In this document: positions 44,369-52,805 of the stretch, piece after piece | Position numbering within the stretch: the first letter of the stretch is position 1 | Layout of the letters: every line of letters starts with the position of its first letter | Source: Tateyamaria sp. Alg231-49 | GTDB taxonomy: Bacteria; Pseudomonadota; Alphaproteobacteria; Rhodobacterales; Rhodobacteraceae | Assembly (NCBI RefSeq): GCF_900143535.1 | Contig: NZ_FRFA01000005.1 | Location: 186,001-250,000, forward strand | Direction of reading: 5' to 3' | DNA: 64,000 bases | Translations under genes and position numbers: made by a program | Notes under the pieces: generated by a model | The model's input: the letters and a program-made list of their open reading frames with translations, nothing else | Database searches by the model: none | Told to the model about the DNA's origin: nothing

Positions 44369-44420
44369 TAACCCACCACAGGCAACGGTTTCAGCCGACT
44401 CACCGCGGAGGAGCTAAAGA

Positions 44421-45515
44421 GTGGCAAGCACAGACCAAGTCATCGACGAAACACAGACCGATCACGCAGACATGGCAGCAAGCCACTGCAAGGAATTGTC
44501 GATCGCGCTTGCCCAATTCCCAAGGGTCTCGTTGGGTCATTTCCCAACACCGCTCGAACCGATGGACCGCCTGAGTGAGATCCTTGGCGGGCCGCGTCTT
44601 TGGGTGAAGCGCGATGATTGCACCGGGCTGTCTTCGGGCGGCAACAAAACGCGCAAGCTGGAATATTTGATGGCTGATGCCGTCCAGAAAGGTGCGGACA
44701 CGATCATCACCCAAGGTGCGACTCAATCCAATCACGCCCGACAGACTGCTGCGGCGGCTGCCAAGATGGGTATGGCCTGCCACATTCTGCTGGAGGACCG
44801 GACCGGGTCGAACGACCCCAATTACATTATGAATGGTAATGTTTTGCTGGATCGGCTGCACGGCGCGACAGTTTCTAAGCGGCCCGGTGGCACCGACATG
44901 AACCAAGAAATGGCGGCCCTAGCCGACCAGCTGCGCCCGAGCGGTAAGACGCCCTATGTGATCCCCGGCGGTGGTTCAAACCCCATTGGTGCCCTTGGCT
45001 ATGTCAACGCGGCCCGCGAGCTTGCTGAACAAGCCGCACGCATCGGTTTGAAGATTGACGCGCTTGTCCATGCCACGGGAAGTTCGGGCACCCAAGCCGG
45101 TCTGGTCGCCGGGCTGGCCGCGATCCAAAGCGACATCCATCTGCTCGGCATTGGCGTGCGCGCCCCGCAAGAGAAACAGGAAGGCATGGTGTTCGATCTG
45201 GCCGTAAAGACGGCCGAACATCTGGGCACCGGCGTCGAGATCGACCGCGATGCTGTCCGTGCGAATTGCGCGTATGTCGGCGGGGGATACGGGATTGCGA
45301 CGGACGGAATGATCGCCGCAACCAAGCTGTTGGCTCAAACCGAAGGCTTGCTGTTTGACCCGGTCTATTCGGGAAAAGGCCTTGATGGTCTGATCGACCT
45401 TGTCGGCAAGGGATATTTCGACGGCATGGACAACGTCGTCTTTCTGCATACGGGCGGCAGCGCTGCCCTGTTCGGCTATTCCGAAAGTTTTGAATTGCCA
45501 GGCTACACATCATAA
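44421..45515 (+). CDS. D-cysteine desulfhydrase / L-cysteate sulfo-lyase (CuyA) family enzyme
   Basis: From GTG 44421 (GGAGGAG upstream) the 364-residue PLP enzyme matches the D-cysteine desulfhydrase/ACC-deaminase fold-type II family: Lys76 in [11 protein letters not shown] binds [17 protein letters not shown] holds Ser103/Asn104/His105, and [14 protein letters not shown] binds the phosphate. Members release H2S and pyruvate from D-cysteine, or, for CuyA of marine roseobacters, sulfite, ammonium and pyruvate from L-cysteate. The adjacent betaine-type importer and LysR gene favour use of an imported zwitterionic sulfur compound; sequence alone does not separate the two activities. Confidence 0.85.
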   Translation: MASTDQVIDETQTDHADMAASHCKELSIALAQFPRVSLGHFPTPLEPMDRLSEILGGPRLWVKRDDCTGLSSGGNKTRKLEYLMADAVQKGADTIITQGATQSNHARQTAAAAAKMGMACHILLEDRTGSNDPNYIMNGNVLLDRLHGATVSKRPGGTDMNQEMAALADQLRPSGKTPYVIPGGGSNPIGALGYVNAARELAEQAARIGLKIDALVHATGSSGTQAGLVAGLAAIQSDIHLLGIGVRAPQEKQEGMVFDLAVKTAEHLGTGVEIDRDAVRANCAYVGGGYGIATDGMIAATKLLAQTEGLLFDPVYSGKGLDGLIDLVGKGYFDGMDNVVFLHTGGSAALFGYSESFELPGYTS

Positions 45516-45550
45516 AAAAACCAAAACTCATCAACTAGGAGACCAAAGAC

Positions 45551-46510
45551 ATGAAACTCACCAAAACACTGATCAGCTCGGCGCTTGCCAGTGCCCTCTG
45601 CGCCCCGGCCTTTGCCGAAGAGGTCAAGATCGGCGTCCCATCGTGGACCGGCGCGCAAGCCATTGCCTATGTGCTGGGCGAAGTTGTCACCTCGCGCATT
45701 GGCGGCGAAGTCGAGTACGTCCCCGGCAACAACGCTACGATCTTTCAGGCGATGGATCAGGGCAAAGGCGACATCGACGTGCATCCCGATGTCTGGCTGC
45801 CCAACCAAGAGAGCTTTACCAAGAAATACGTGGACGAAGCGGGCACTGTGACGCTGAACACGAACCCCTATGAAGGCAATCAAGGCTTCTGCGTGTCCAA
45901 AGCCTTTGGCGAAGCGAACAACATCACCGACATCGCCGATCTGGGTCGCCCGGACGTGGCTGCACTCATGGACAGTGACGGAAATGGCAAAGGCGAGATG
46001 TGGATCGGCGCGCCCGGTTGGGCTTCGGCCAACGTGAACGAAGTCAAAACGCGCGACTATGGCCTGCTTGATTTCATCGAACCCATCCGCGCCGAGGAAA
46101 GCGTGAAAACCGCCCGTATCAAGGACTCTATCGCCAAGGGCGAAGGGTATGCTTTTTACTGCTACAAACCTCACGCGGTGTGGTTCATGTTCGACGTTGA
46201 AATGCTGACCGAGCCAACGTTCGACCCGGCCAAATACACCATGATCCAACCGTCTGACGACGCAGACTGGTACGAAAAATCGTCTGTTGCGACCAAGGAC
46301 GCTCTTAAGCAGGTTCAAATCGCATATTCCAATTCGCTGGCGGACCGGTCGCCTGCAATCGCGGATTTCTTTGCGAACTTTGCTTTGACAGCGGACGACG
46401 TCAGCGGGCTGGCGTTTGAAATCAGTGCAAACGGCATGGAGCCAGCCGCCGCAGCCGCTGCATGGGTCGAGGCGAATTCGGATCGCGTCGACGCGATGCT
46501 GGGCCTCTAA
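45551..46510 (+). CDS. Substrate-binding protein of a betaine-type (OpuAC) ABC importer
   Basis: The 319-residue precursor has a Sec signal (MKLTKTLISSALASALCAPA, then FA before EEV) and OpuAC/ProX-type mature sequence (KIGVPSWTGAQAIAYVLGEV; DQGKGDIDVHPDVWLPNQES; WIGAPGWASANV; AFYCYKPHAVWFMFD). Trp and Tyr residues suitable for an aromatic cage around a cationic amine are frequent. The ligand could be a betaine or another zwitterion; the adjacent cysteate-lyase-type gene suggests a sulfonated amino acid. TAGGAGA precedes the ATG, 35 bases after the desulfhydrase gene. Confidence 0.9.
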   Translation: MKLTKTLISSALASALCAPAFAEEVKIGVPSWTGAQAIAYVLGEVVTSRIGGEVEYVPGNNATIFQAMDQGKGDIDVHPDVWLPNQESFTKKYVDEAGTVTLNTNPYEGNQGFCVSKAFGEANNITDIADLGRPDVAALMDSDGNGKGEMWIGAPGWASANVNEVKTRDYGLLDFIEPIRAEESVKTARIKDSIAKGEGYAFYCYKPHAVWFMFDVEMLTEPTFDPAKYTMIQPSDDADWYEKSSVATKDALKQVQIAYSNSLADRSPAIADFFANFALTADDVSGLAFEISANGMEPAAAAAAWVEANSDRVDAMLGL

Positions 46511-46578
46511 GCCTTAATCAAAATGCAGCACCGGCTTATCGTCGGTGCTGCCCACCTTTCCAGCGGGCGTATCCAAAC

Positions 46579-47634
46579 ATGACAAGCGACACCGTCATTG
46601 AGATTTCTAACGTCTGGAAGATCTTCGGCGCCAAACCCGAGGCTGCTTTGCAAGCCATCCGTGACCGAGGCCTGACCAAGCCGCAAGTTCTCGCAGAATT
46701 CAACGCCGTGGTCGGGGTCGCAGATGTGAGCCTGTCGGTAAACCGGGGCGAGATCTTTTGCATTATGGGCCTGTCGGGAAGTGGCAAGTCCACACTCGTG
46801 CGCCACTTCAACCGCCTGCTCGAACCCACAGCGGGCAAGATCGAGATCGAGGGCACGGATGTGATGGCCCTTGGTCCCAAAGATCTCCAAAAGTTTCGCA
46901 ACCAGAAGATCGGCATGGTGTTTCAGAACTTTGCGCTGATGCCGCACCGCTCGGTGCTCGACAATGTGGCGATGCCGCTGGAAATCCGGCAGGTCGCCAA
47001 GAACGAACGGATGCGACAGGCCGCAGCCATCCTTGATATCGTGGAACTGGGCGCGTGGGGGGCCAAGTTCGCCCATGAGCTGTCGGGCGGGATGCAACAG
47101 CGCGTTGGTCTGGCACGAGCACTTGCCGCCAACCCGGACGTTTTGCTTATGGATGAACCGTTTTCGGCCCTCGACCCGCTGATCCGGCGGCAATTGCAGG
47201 ACGAGTTCATTCGTTTGTCCAAGATCCTCAAGAAGACCACCGTGTTCATCACTCACGATCTGGACGAGGCCGTGCGCATCGGGGACCGCATCGCCATTAT
47301 GCGGGATGGCAAGATGGTTCAGATGGGAACTGCCGAAGACATCGTGATGAACCCCGCCGATGATTATGTTGCTGATTTTGTGGCCGGAATATCGCGCCTC
47401 AAAGTGGTGCACGCCTCTGCTGTCATGCAGCCCATTGCTGAGTTTACCACCACTCACGGTCCTCTGCCTGCCGATGCTCCGCGCGTCGGCGAGGCCGAAA
47501 CGCTCAGCACACTGATCAATATGGCTATCGACGATACCAATCCGATCCTTGTCCAGGAGGGCGGTGTAGATGTGGGCGTCATCACTCGTGCAGACTTGCT
47601 GCGTACAGTTGTCGAAGGGACGGAAATGTCATGA
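46579..47634 (+). CDS. ATPase of the betaine-type ABC importer (ProV-like)
   Basis: The start at 46579 (MTSDTVIEISNVWKIFGAKP) yields 351 residues. The ProV-type N-terminal extension (about 15-45) precedes the ABC core: Walker A GLSGSGKST (about 67-75), signature LSGGMQQR, Walker B VLLMDEPFSALD and ITHDLDEA. The C-terminal 80 residues (ISRLKVVHASAVMQPIAEF to the end) resemble one shortened CBS-like regulatory unit, where full ProV/OpuAA has two. Its stop overlaps the permease start (ATGA). Confidence 0.92.
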   Translation: MTSDTVIEISNVWKIFGAKPEAALQAIRDRGLTKPQVLAEFNAVVGVADVSLSVNRGEIFCIMGLSGSGKSTLVRHFNRLLEPTAGKIEIEGTDVMALGPKDLQKFRNQKIGMVFQNFALMPHRSVLDNVAMPLEIRQVAKNERMRQAAAILDIVELGAWGAKFAHELSGGMQQRVGLARALAANPDVLLMDEPFSALDPLIRRQLQDEFIRLSKILKKTTVFITHDLDEAVRIGDRIAIMRDGKMVQMGTAEDIVMNPADDYVADFVAGISRLKVVHASAVMQPIAEFTTTHGPLPADAPRVGEAETLSTLINMAIDDTNPILVQEGGVDVGVITRADLLRTVVEGTEMS

Positions 47635-49172
47635 GAGACGATGATTTCAACCCGCTCGAGGACACCGAGAGCGAAGCGGCCCTCGCCTATGCGGAAGAGC
47701 GGAAAGCCAATATTCGCACCTTTGTGCGCACCAGCCCCGATTACTACATCGCCAACTTTGACAAGGTTGGCGCCTCTGCTCGGTTCACCGCCACTTTTAA
47801 CGTGATGGCAGGCCTGTTCGGCCCGATCTGGTTTGGTGCGCGGGGTCTGTGGTCTTGGGCGCTGTCGTTCCTTGTGATCGAAGCCATCGCCTTTGTTCAA
47901 ATCGCGCGCGGCCTGTTTGGCGATCTTGGCGCAGACGCCATGGCGCGCATCGCGTCTATCGAAGGTACTCTGGATTTGCGCCGCCAACAGTTGGCAGCAG
48001 CCATAGAGGCCGGATCAGATCGCGCAGATGCCTTTCAGCGGGCGGTGGATGGGCTTGAAGCCAATATCGGCGGCATACGCGCCGAAGCTGAGGCGCTGGC
48101 AGAAACCGGCCCGACCATCGCCCTGACCGGTCTTGCCATTCTGATCGTCGCCAAGCTGGTTCAGGCCACTGTCGCCAACTGGGCGCTCGAGGCGCGGTTC
48201 TCTGACTGGCTTTCGGACCGTTCGCTGCGCTCGGGCATGCCGGTGCCACAGATCGTCTTTTCCGCCGCGTTCATGATCCTGATCGTTGCGGTGGCCATGG
48301 TCCACTACAGCTTTCCTGACCGCTTCGCGCTTTTGTCGACCTTTCCAACCGATCCAAACATTCGCCTGACCAGCATCGACGGCGTCGAGGCGTTCTTTAA
48401 CTGGGCGGTGCTGAACGGTGAGGCGCTGTTTGACGGCATCACATATTGCATCCGCCTTGTGCTTGATGCGCTGGAATTGGTGTTTGTCTCGACCCCGTGG
48501 ATCGTGATCGTGGCCCTGATCGTCTTGCTGACATGGCTGACTGCGGGCGTGCGCATGTCGATCTATTCAGGTGCGTTCCTTGCGTATATGGGCCTTTTGG
48601 GGTTCTGGGAAAAAGCGATGACAACGCTGGCCTTGCTGGGGACAGCAGCGTGCCTTTCGATCCTGATTGGCATCCCGCTGGGCATGTTCGCGGCGCGGCG
48701 TCCGCGGTTCTATTCAACCATCCAACCCATCATGGACTTCATGCAGACCATGCCTGCCTTTGTGTTCATGATCCCTGTCATCGCGTTCTTCGGCACCGGC
48801 AAACCTGCGGCCGTCGTGACCACGATGATCTTTGGTGGCACGCCCGTTGTGCGCCTCACTGTGCTGGGTTTGCGCGGAGTTCCGGAAAGCGTGCGCGAGG
48901 CCGCGATCAGCTTTGGCGCGAACAAGTGGTACTTGCTGACCAAGGTTGATTTGCCACTGGCCAGCCCATCCATTCGGGCCGGGATCAATCAGACGATCAT
49001 GCTGAGCCTCGCGATGGTTGTTGTCGCCTCTTTGATCGGGGCCAAGGGACTGGGCGAGGATGTGCTGGAAGCCCTTCAATATGCCAATGTGGGTCAAGGT
49101 ATTCTGGCCGGCTTTGCAATTTTGTTCTGCGCTATGATCCTTGACCGCATCGTTCAGGGGCAGCGCAAGTGA
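47631..49172 (+). CDS. Betaine-type ABC permease (ProW-like) with a DUF2628-like membrane N-terminal extension
   Basis: At 513 residues it is much longer than ProW (about 280-350). Residues 1-105 hold SPDYYIANFDKV followed by FNVMAGLFGPIWFGARGLWS, resembling the DUF2628 membrane domain (YYxxxF ... N-A-FGP-W). A charged helical segment (about 105-165) follows, then two more membrane spans (about 165-235). The ProW-type permease domain covers about 260-513, with the EAA loop GVPESVREAAISFGANKWYL and GINQTIMLSLAMVVVASLIG. Start and stop overlap the neighbouring genes by four bases, arguing against a frame error. The added domain may sense or modulate transport; this is inference. Confidence 0.88.
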   Translation: MRDDDFNPLEDTESEAALAYAEERKANIRTFVRTSPDYYIANFDKVGASARFTATFNVMAGLFGPIWFGARGLWSWALSFLVIEAIAFVQIARGLFGDLGADAMARIASIEGTLDLRRQQLAAAIEAGSDRADAFQRAVDGLEANIGGIRAEAEALAETGPTIALTGLAILIVAKLVQATVANWALEARFSDWLSDRSLRSGMPVPQIVFSAAFMILIVAVAMVHYSFPDRFALLSTFPTDPNIRLTSIDGVEAFFNWAVLNGEALFDGITYCIRLVLDALELVFVSTPWIVIVALIVLLTWLTAGVRMSIYSGAFLAYMGLLGFWEKAMTTLALLGTAACLSILIGIPLGMFAARRPRFYSTIQPIMDFMQTMPAFVFMIPVIAFFGTGKPAAVVTTMIFGGTPVVRLTVLGLRGVPESVREAAISFGANKWYLLTKVDLPLASPSIRAGINQTIMLSLAMVVVASLIGAKGLGEDVLEALQYANVGQGILAGFAILFCAMILDRIVQGQRK

Positions 49173-49897
49173 CACCGCTTGTTCTGGTCCATGGGTTCAT
49201 GGGCGGCAGCGCGCAGTGGGACGGTCAGCACAGGGCATTTGCGAATGGGCGCGAGGTCATTGCCGTTGATTTGCCTGGGTTTGGCAAACATGCCCATCTT
49301 CCTCCAAGCAATAGTATCGAAGGGTTTGCAGACTGGGTGATCGCGGACCTGCGCGCCAAGGGCGTTGCCCAATATCACCTTCTGGGGCATTCCATGGGCG
49401 GCATGATCGCCCAGGAGATTGCGCGCAAAGACAGCGCGCGCACCGAGCGCCTTGTGCTTTATGCCACAGGTGCCAGCGGCGTTTTGCCGGGCCGCTTCGA
49501 AACCATCGCGCAAAGTAAGGCGCGCGCGATCGCTGATGGCGCGCGCGCCACAGCGCGGCGTATCGCGGCGACTTGGTTTTTGGACGGCAAAACGGCGCCC
49601 GGGTACGAGGCGTGCGCGCAAATCGCGGAACAAGCGTCTTTGGATGCCATTCAGGCCGGGCTCGATGCGATGGAGGCGTGGTCTGGCGCGACAACCCTCA
49701 AGAAGATCGGGGCCGAGACATTGATCATCTGGGGCGATCGGGATCGGACCTATGCGTGGGAGCAGACAGAACGGCTGTGGCGCGACATACCGTTGACGCA
49801 CCTTGCCGTTGTCCCCGGCTGCGCTCATGCGGTCCACCTTGAAAAGGAAGATTTTTTTAACGCATTGCTGGCTGGTTTTATCGAAGCAGGCTCGTAA
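49169..49897 (+). CDS. Alpha/beta hydrolase
   Basis: Translation probably starts at GTG 49169, overlapping the permease stop (GTGA). The 242-residue protein shows the complete set: VLVHGFMGG (oxyanion hole), the nucleophile motif GHSMGG with Ser75, WGDRDRTY with the acid, and GCAHAVHLE with the catalytic His. It resembles the MhpC/BioH-like esterases and C-C hydrolases. It ends the five-gene operon started by the desulfhydrase-family enzyme; its substrate is not deducible from the sequence. Confidence 0.9.
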   Translation: MTPLVLVHGFMGGSAQWDGQHRAFANGREVIAVDLPGFGKHAHLPPSNSIEGFADWVIADLRAKGVAQYHLLGHSMGGMIAQEIARKDSARTERLVLYATGASGVLPGRFETIAQSKARAIADGARATARRIAATWFLDGKTAPGYEACAQIAEQASLDAIQAGLDAMEAWSGATTLKKIGAETLIIWGDRDRTYAWEQTERLWRDIPLTHLAVVPGCAHAVHLEKEDFFNALLAGFIEAGS

Positions 49898-50063
49898 GCT
49901 CCGACGCCAGTTCTTGGATCGGTTTGAGGTCACTCCTTGCCCTCGCTGCTGCCCTGACCAGCGGGAATGAATATTGAACGAGGCTTGGGTGCTGTTTCTC
50001 AAGCGATCGCCATGGAGTATGAGACCAAGCAGGCGGCCAAAGCTCAAGGAGGATTCACTGAAT

Positions 50064-51047
50064 ATGAAAGCTCTGGTTTATGAAGGGGTCGAGACATTAC
50101 GCATCCGCGAGGTCGCCAAACCCGAAGTGGGCAGAGACCAGTCTTTGGTCCGCATTTTGGCGTCAGGCATTTGTGGTTCGGACATGCACGCCTATCTGGG
50201 CCACGATGACCGTCGGCCTGCGCCGCTGATCCTTGGCCACGAGGCGGCAGGTGTTGTTGAGGGCGGCATCCGCGACGGAGAGCGAGTGACCATCAATCCA
50301 CTGGTCAGTTGTGGCGTTTGTACCGCCTGCGCGGCTGGCCGACAGAACTTGTGCCCAGAACGCATGATCATTTCAATGCCACCGCGCGAGGGCGCCTTTG
50401 CTCAATACTTGGTGATGCACAACGACAACCTGATCCCGGTACCGGACGCCGTGCCGCTGGAAAAGGCCGCGTTGGCCGAACCACTTTCCGTCAGTTGGCA
50501 CTCGGCGCGACTGGGGTTGGCCGCTTGGGACCGCGCATTGGGCTCCAGTGCACTCATTGTAGGTGGCGGCGCCATTGGGCTGGCAGCTGCGCTGGCGCTG
50601 AAGGCGCAGGGCCTTGAAGATGTGACCATCACTGAGCCCAATGATGCCCGCCGTGCGTTTCTGACCGATCAATGCGGGCAGCAAGCTGTGTCCAGCAGCG
50701 GCGAACAGTTTGCGATTGTGATTGACGCGGTTGGGTATGCCGCCACCCGTGCAATCGCCTCCGCGCGTTGCAGCCCCGGCGGTGTGATCGTGCATATCGG
50801 TTTGGGCGAAGACCTGGGCGGCCTCGACGTCCGTCGCATGACCTTGCAGGAAATCACCTTTATCGGCACCTACGCCTATACGCCGCAGGATTTCCGGGAC
50901 ACGTGCGCTGCAATCTTTGATGGATCACTTGGCGCCCTAGACTGGACGGAAAAGCGCAGCCTTGATGCAGGGCCTCAGGCCTTTGCCGATCTGCGCGCAG
51001 GCAGCGTTGCAGCGCCAAAGATCATCTTGCGCCCATGGGACGACTGA
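50064..51047 (+). CDS. Zinc-dependent medium-chain alcohol dehydrogenase
   Basis: The start at 50064 (MKALVYEGVETLRIREVAKP) has AAGGAGG at nine bases; the longer upstream frame is not coding-like. The 327-residue MDR enzyme has catalytic zinc ligands Cys37 (GICGSD), His59 and Glu60 (GHEAAG), the structural zinc Cys83, 86, 89 and 97, and a Rossmann motif VGGGAIG. It is somewhat short for the family (about 340-350). It belongs to the sorbitol/threonine/idonate-type dehydrogenases and probably oxidises a polyol or sugar alcohol. It is convergent with the GMC oxidoreductase gene. Confidence 0.9.
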   Translation: MKALVYEGVETLRIREVAKPEVGRDQSLVRILASGICGSDMHAYLGHDDRRPAPLILGHEAAGVVEGGIRDGERVTINPLVSCGVCTACAAGRQNLCPERMIISMPPREGAFAQYLVMHNDNLIPVPDAVPLEKAALAEPLSVSWHSARLGLAAWDRALGSSALIVGGGAIGLAAALALKAQGLEDVTITEPNDARRAFLTDQCGQQAVSSSGEQFAIVIDAVGYAATRAIASARCSPGGVIVHIGLGEDLGGLDVRRMTLQEITFIGTYAYTPQDFRDTCAAIFDGSLGALDWTEKRSLDAGPQAFADLRAGSVAAPKIILRPWDD

Positions 51048-51085
51048 CAGGTAGTCACAGCTGATGAAAGAGCTTAGGCCGACCG

Positions 51086-52696
51086 TTAGGTCGCGCCCAT
51101 CTTTTGGTCTTCCAGAATCATGTCCGACGCCTTTTCACCGATCATGATCGCCGGGGCGTTTGTGTTGCCAGACACGATTTCCGGCATGATGGAACAGTCT
51201 GCCACCCGCAGCCCGGTGATCCCGTGAACCCTCAGACGTTCATCTACGACCGCATCCTTGCCGTTGCCCATTTTGCAGGTTCCGGTTGGGTGATAGATTG
51301 AGGCGGTGTTGTTGCGTGCCCAATCCAACGTCGCGTCGTAGTCGTCGATCGGCAGGTCTGCATGGGGCCGGTATTCCTCGGAGATCTTCGACGTCAGCGG
51401 CGCATGCCGCGCGATGCGGCGAGCGATGTTCACACCCTCGACAATGGTACGGCAATCGGTTTCGGTGCTGAGATAGTTGGGAATGATCTTGGGATAGGTG
51501 CGCCCGTCCTTGCTTTGAAGGCGGATTTCACCTTTTGATTCAGGGCGCAGTTGGCACACTGACATGGTAAAGGCCGAAAACGGGTCTGCTCCTTTGCCCG
51601 GGTTTTCCGCCGACAGGGGTTGTACATGGAACTGAATGTCGGGGGTCTCAAGATCGTCCCGTGTTTTCATAAAGCCAGTGGCAAGACTGGCGGCCATCGT
51701 CATTGGACCTGCCCGGAACATCAGGTATTTCAACCCGATCTTGGCTTGGCCAAACATGCTCGACACTTCGTCGTTCAACGTGGGTTCGTTGCATTTGTAG
51801 ACCAGTCGAGCCTGCAAATGGTCCTGCATGTTTTTACCAACACCGTGCAGGTCTTGCACCACGTCAATGCCGTGTTCCTGCAACTGTGCTGCTTCGCCAA
51901 TACCGGATAGCATCAACAATTGCGGCGAGTTGATCGCGCCGCCTGACAGGATGACCTCCTTGTTGGCCTTCACGCTTTGCCATGTACCGCCCTTGTCGCG
52001 ATAGGACACGCCCGTGACCCGGCGACCGTCCATTTCCAGCTTTTCCACTTGCGCGTGGGTGACAATGGTCAAGTTGTCCCGGCTCTTGACGGGGTTCAGG
52101 AAGGCCACGGCCGACGAACATCGGCGCCCGTTGCGCGCGGTCAATTGGAAGAAACCGACGCCTTCCTGTTCTGCGCCATTGTAGTCGGGGTTGAATTTGT
52201 AGCCCGCGGATTGCGCTGCCGCCACCCATGCGTCGGTGATGGGACGTTGGATGCGCATGTTGGAGACGGACAGGTTCCCTTGGTCGCCGTGGAATTCATC
52301 GGCACCGCGCTCGTTCTTTTCGGATCGCTTGAACAAGGGCAGTACGTCATCCCAGGCCCAGCCGCGATTGCCCATCTGCGCCCAGCGGTCGTAGTCCTGA
52401 GGTTGTCCCCGCACATAGAGCAACCCGTTCAGTGACGATGACCCGCCCAGAACCTTGCCGCGCGGCCATTCAATGGACCGTCCGTTCAGGCCGGGATCGG
52501 GTTCTGTCTTGTAACACCAGTCCACGTTCGGGTTATGGATCGTCTTGAAGTACCCAACCGGAATGTGAATCCACGGGTTGAGATCGCGCCCACCCGCCTC
52601 AAGCAACACAACCTTGTTGTTTGGGTCAGCGCTGAGGCGGTTTGCGATAACGCAGCCCGCTGAGCCGGCCCCAACGATCACATAGTCCGCTTCCAT
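51086..52696 (-). CDS. GMC-family FAD oxidoreductase (choline/alcohol dehydrogenase-like)
   Basis: From ATG 52696 (MEADYVIVGAGSAGCVIANR) the protein has 536 residues; an in-frame TTG two codons earlier is possible. The FAD-binding GAGSAG lies at residues 9-14, the GMC signatures GKVLGGSSSLNGLLYVRGQP and ILSGGAINSPQLLMLSG follow, and the C-terminal active-site His is expected in SIYHPTGTCKMG with a second region NTNAPAIMIGEKAS. These flavoenzymes oxidise alcohols such as choline or polyethylene glycol. It shares a divergent promoter region with the TRAP operon, so the imported compound is likely its substrate or a close relative. Confidence 0.92.
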   Translation of the reverse strand: MEADYVIVGAGSAGCVIANRLSADPNNKVVLLEAGGRDLNPWIHIPVGYFKTIHNPNVDWCYKTEPDPGLNGRSIEWPRGKVLGGSSSLNGLLYVRGQPQDYDRWAQMGNRGWAWDDVLPLFKRSEKNERGADEFHGDQGNLSVSNMRIQRPITDAWVAAAQSAGYKFNPDYNGAEQEGVGFFQLTARNGRRCSSAVAFLNPVKSRDNLTIVTHAQVEKLEMDGRRVTGVSYRDKGGTWQSVKANKEVILSGGAINSPQLLMLSGIGEAAQLQEHGIDVVQDLHGVGKNMQDHLQARLVYKCNEPTLNDEVSSMFGQAKIGLKYLMFRAGPMTMAASLATGFMKTRDDLETPDIQFHVQPLSAENPGKGADPFSAFTMSVCQLRPESKGEIRLQSKDGRTYPKIIPNYLSTETDCRTIVEGVNIARRIARHAPLTSKISEEYRPHADLPIDDYDATLDWARNNTASIYHPTGTCKMGNGKDAVVDERLRVHGITGLRVADCSIMPEIVSGNTNAPAIMIGEKASDMILEDQKMGAT

Positions 52697-52759
52697 CTTC
52701 AAAAAATCTCCCCCGGTATAGAAAAAGTTCTATGAAAACTGGGAATATTAATCTAGCCT

Positions 52760-52784
52760 TTTTTGATAAGATCAATATCAAAAA
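52760..52784. promoter_or_regulatory. AT-rich inverted repeat between the GMC and TRAP genes
   Basis: TTTTTGATA and TATCAAAAA form nine perfect pairs around a seven-base spacer, ending 21 bases before the dctP start, within a region of much lower GC than the surroundings. It is a candidate operator for both divergent transcripts, perhaps for the IclR regulator at 56364. Confidence 0.5.
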
Positions 52785-52805
52785 TTACCATTATGGGAGG
52801 AAACA

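Noticed and set aside
52763-52775. TTGATAAGATCAA as an FNR box upstream of the second dctP
   Set aside because: The spacer is three bases, not four; the larger TTTTTGATA/TATCAAAAA repeat explains the sequence better.
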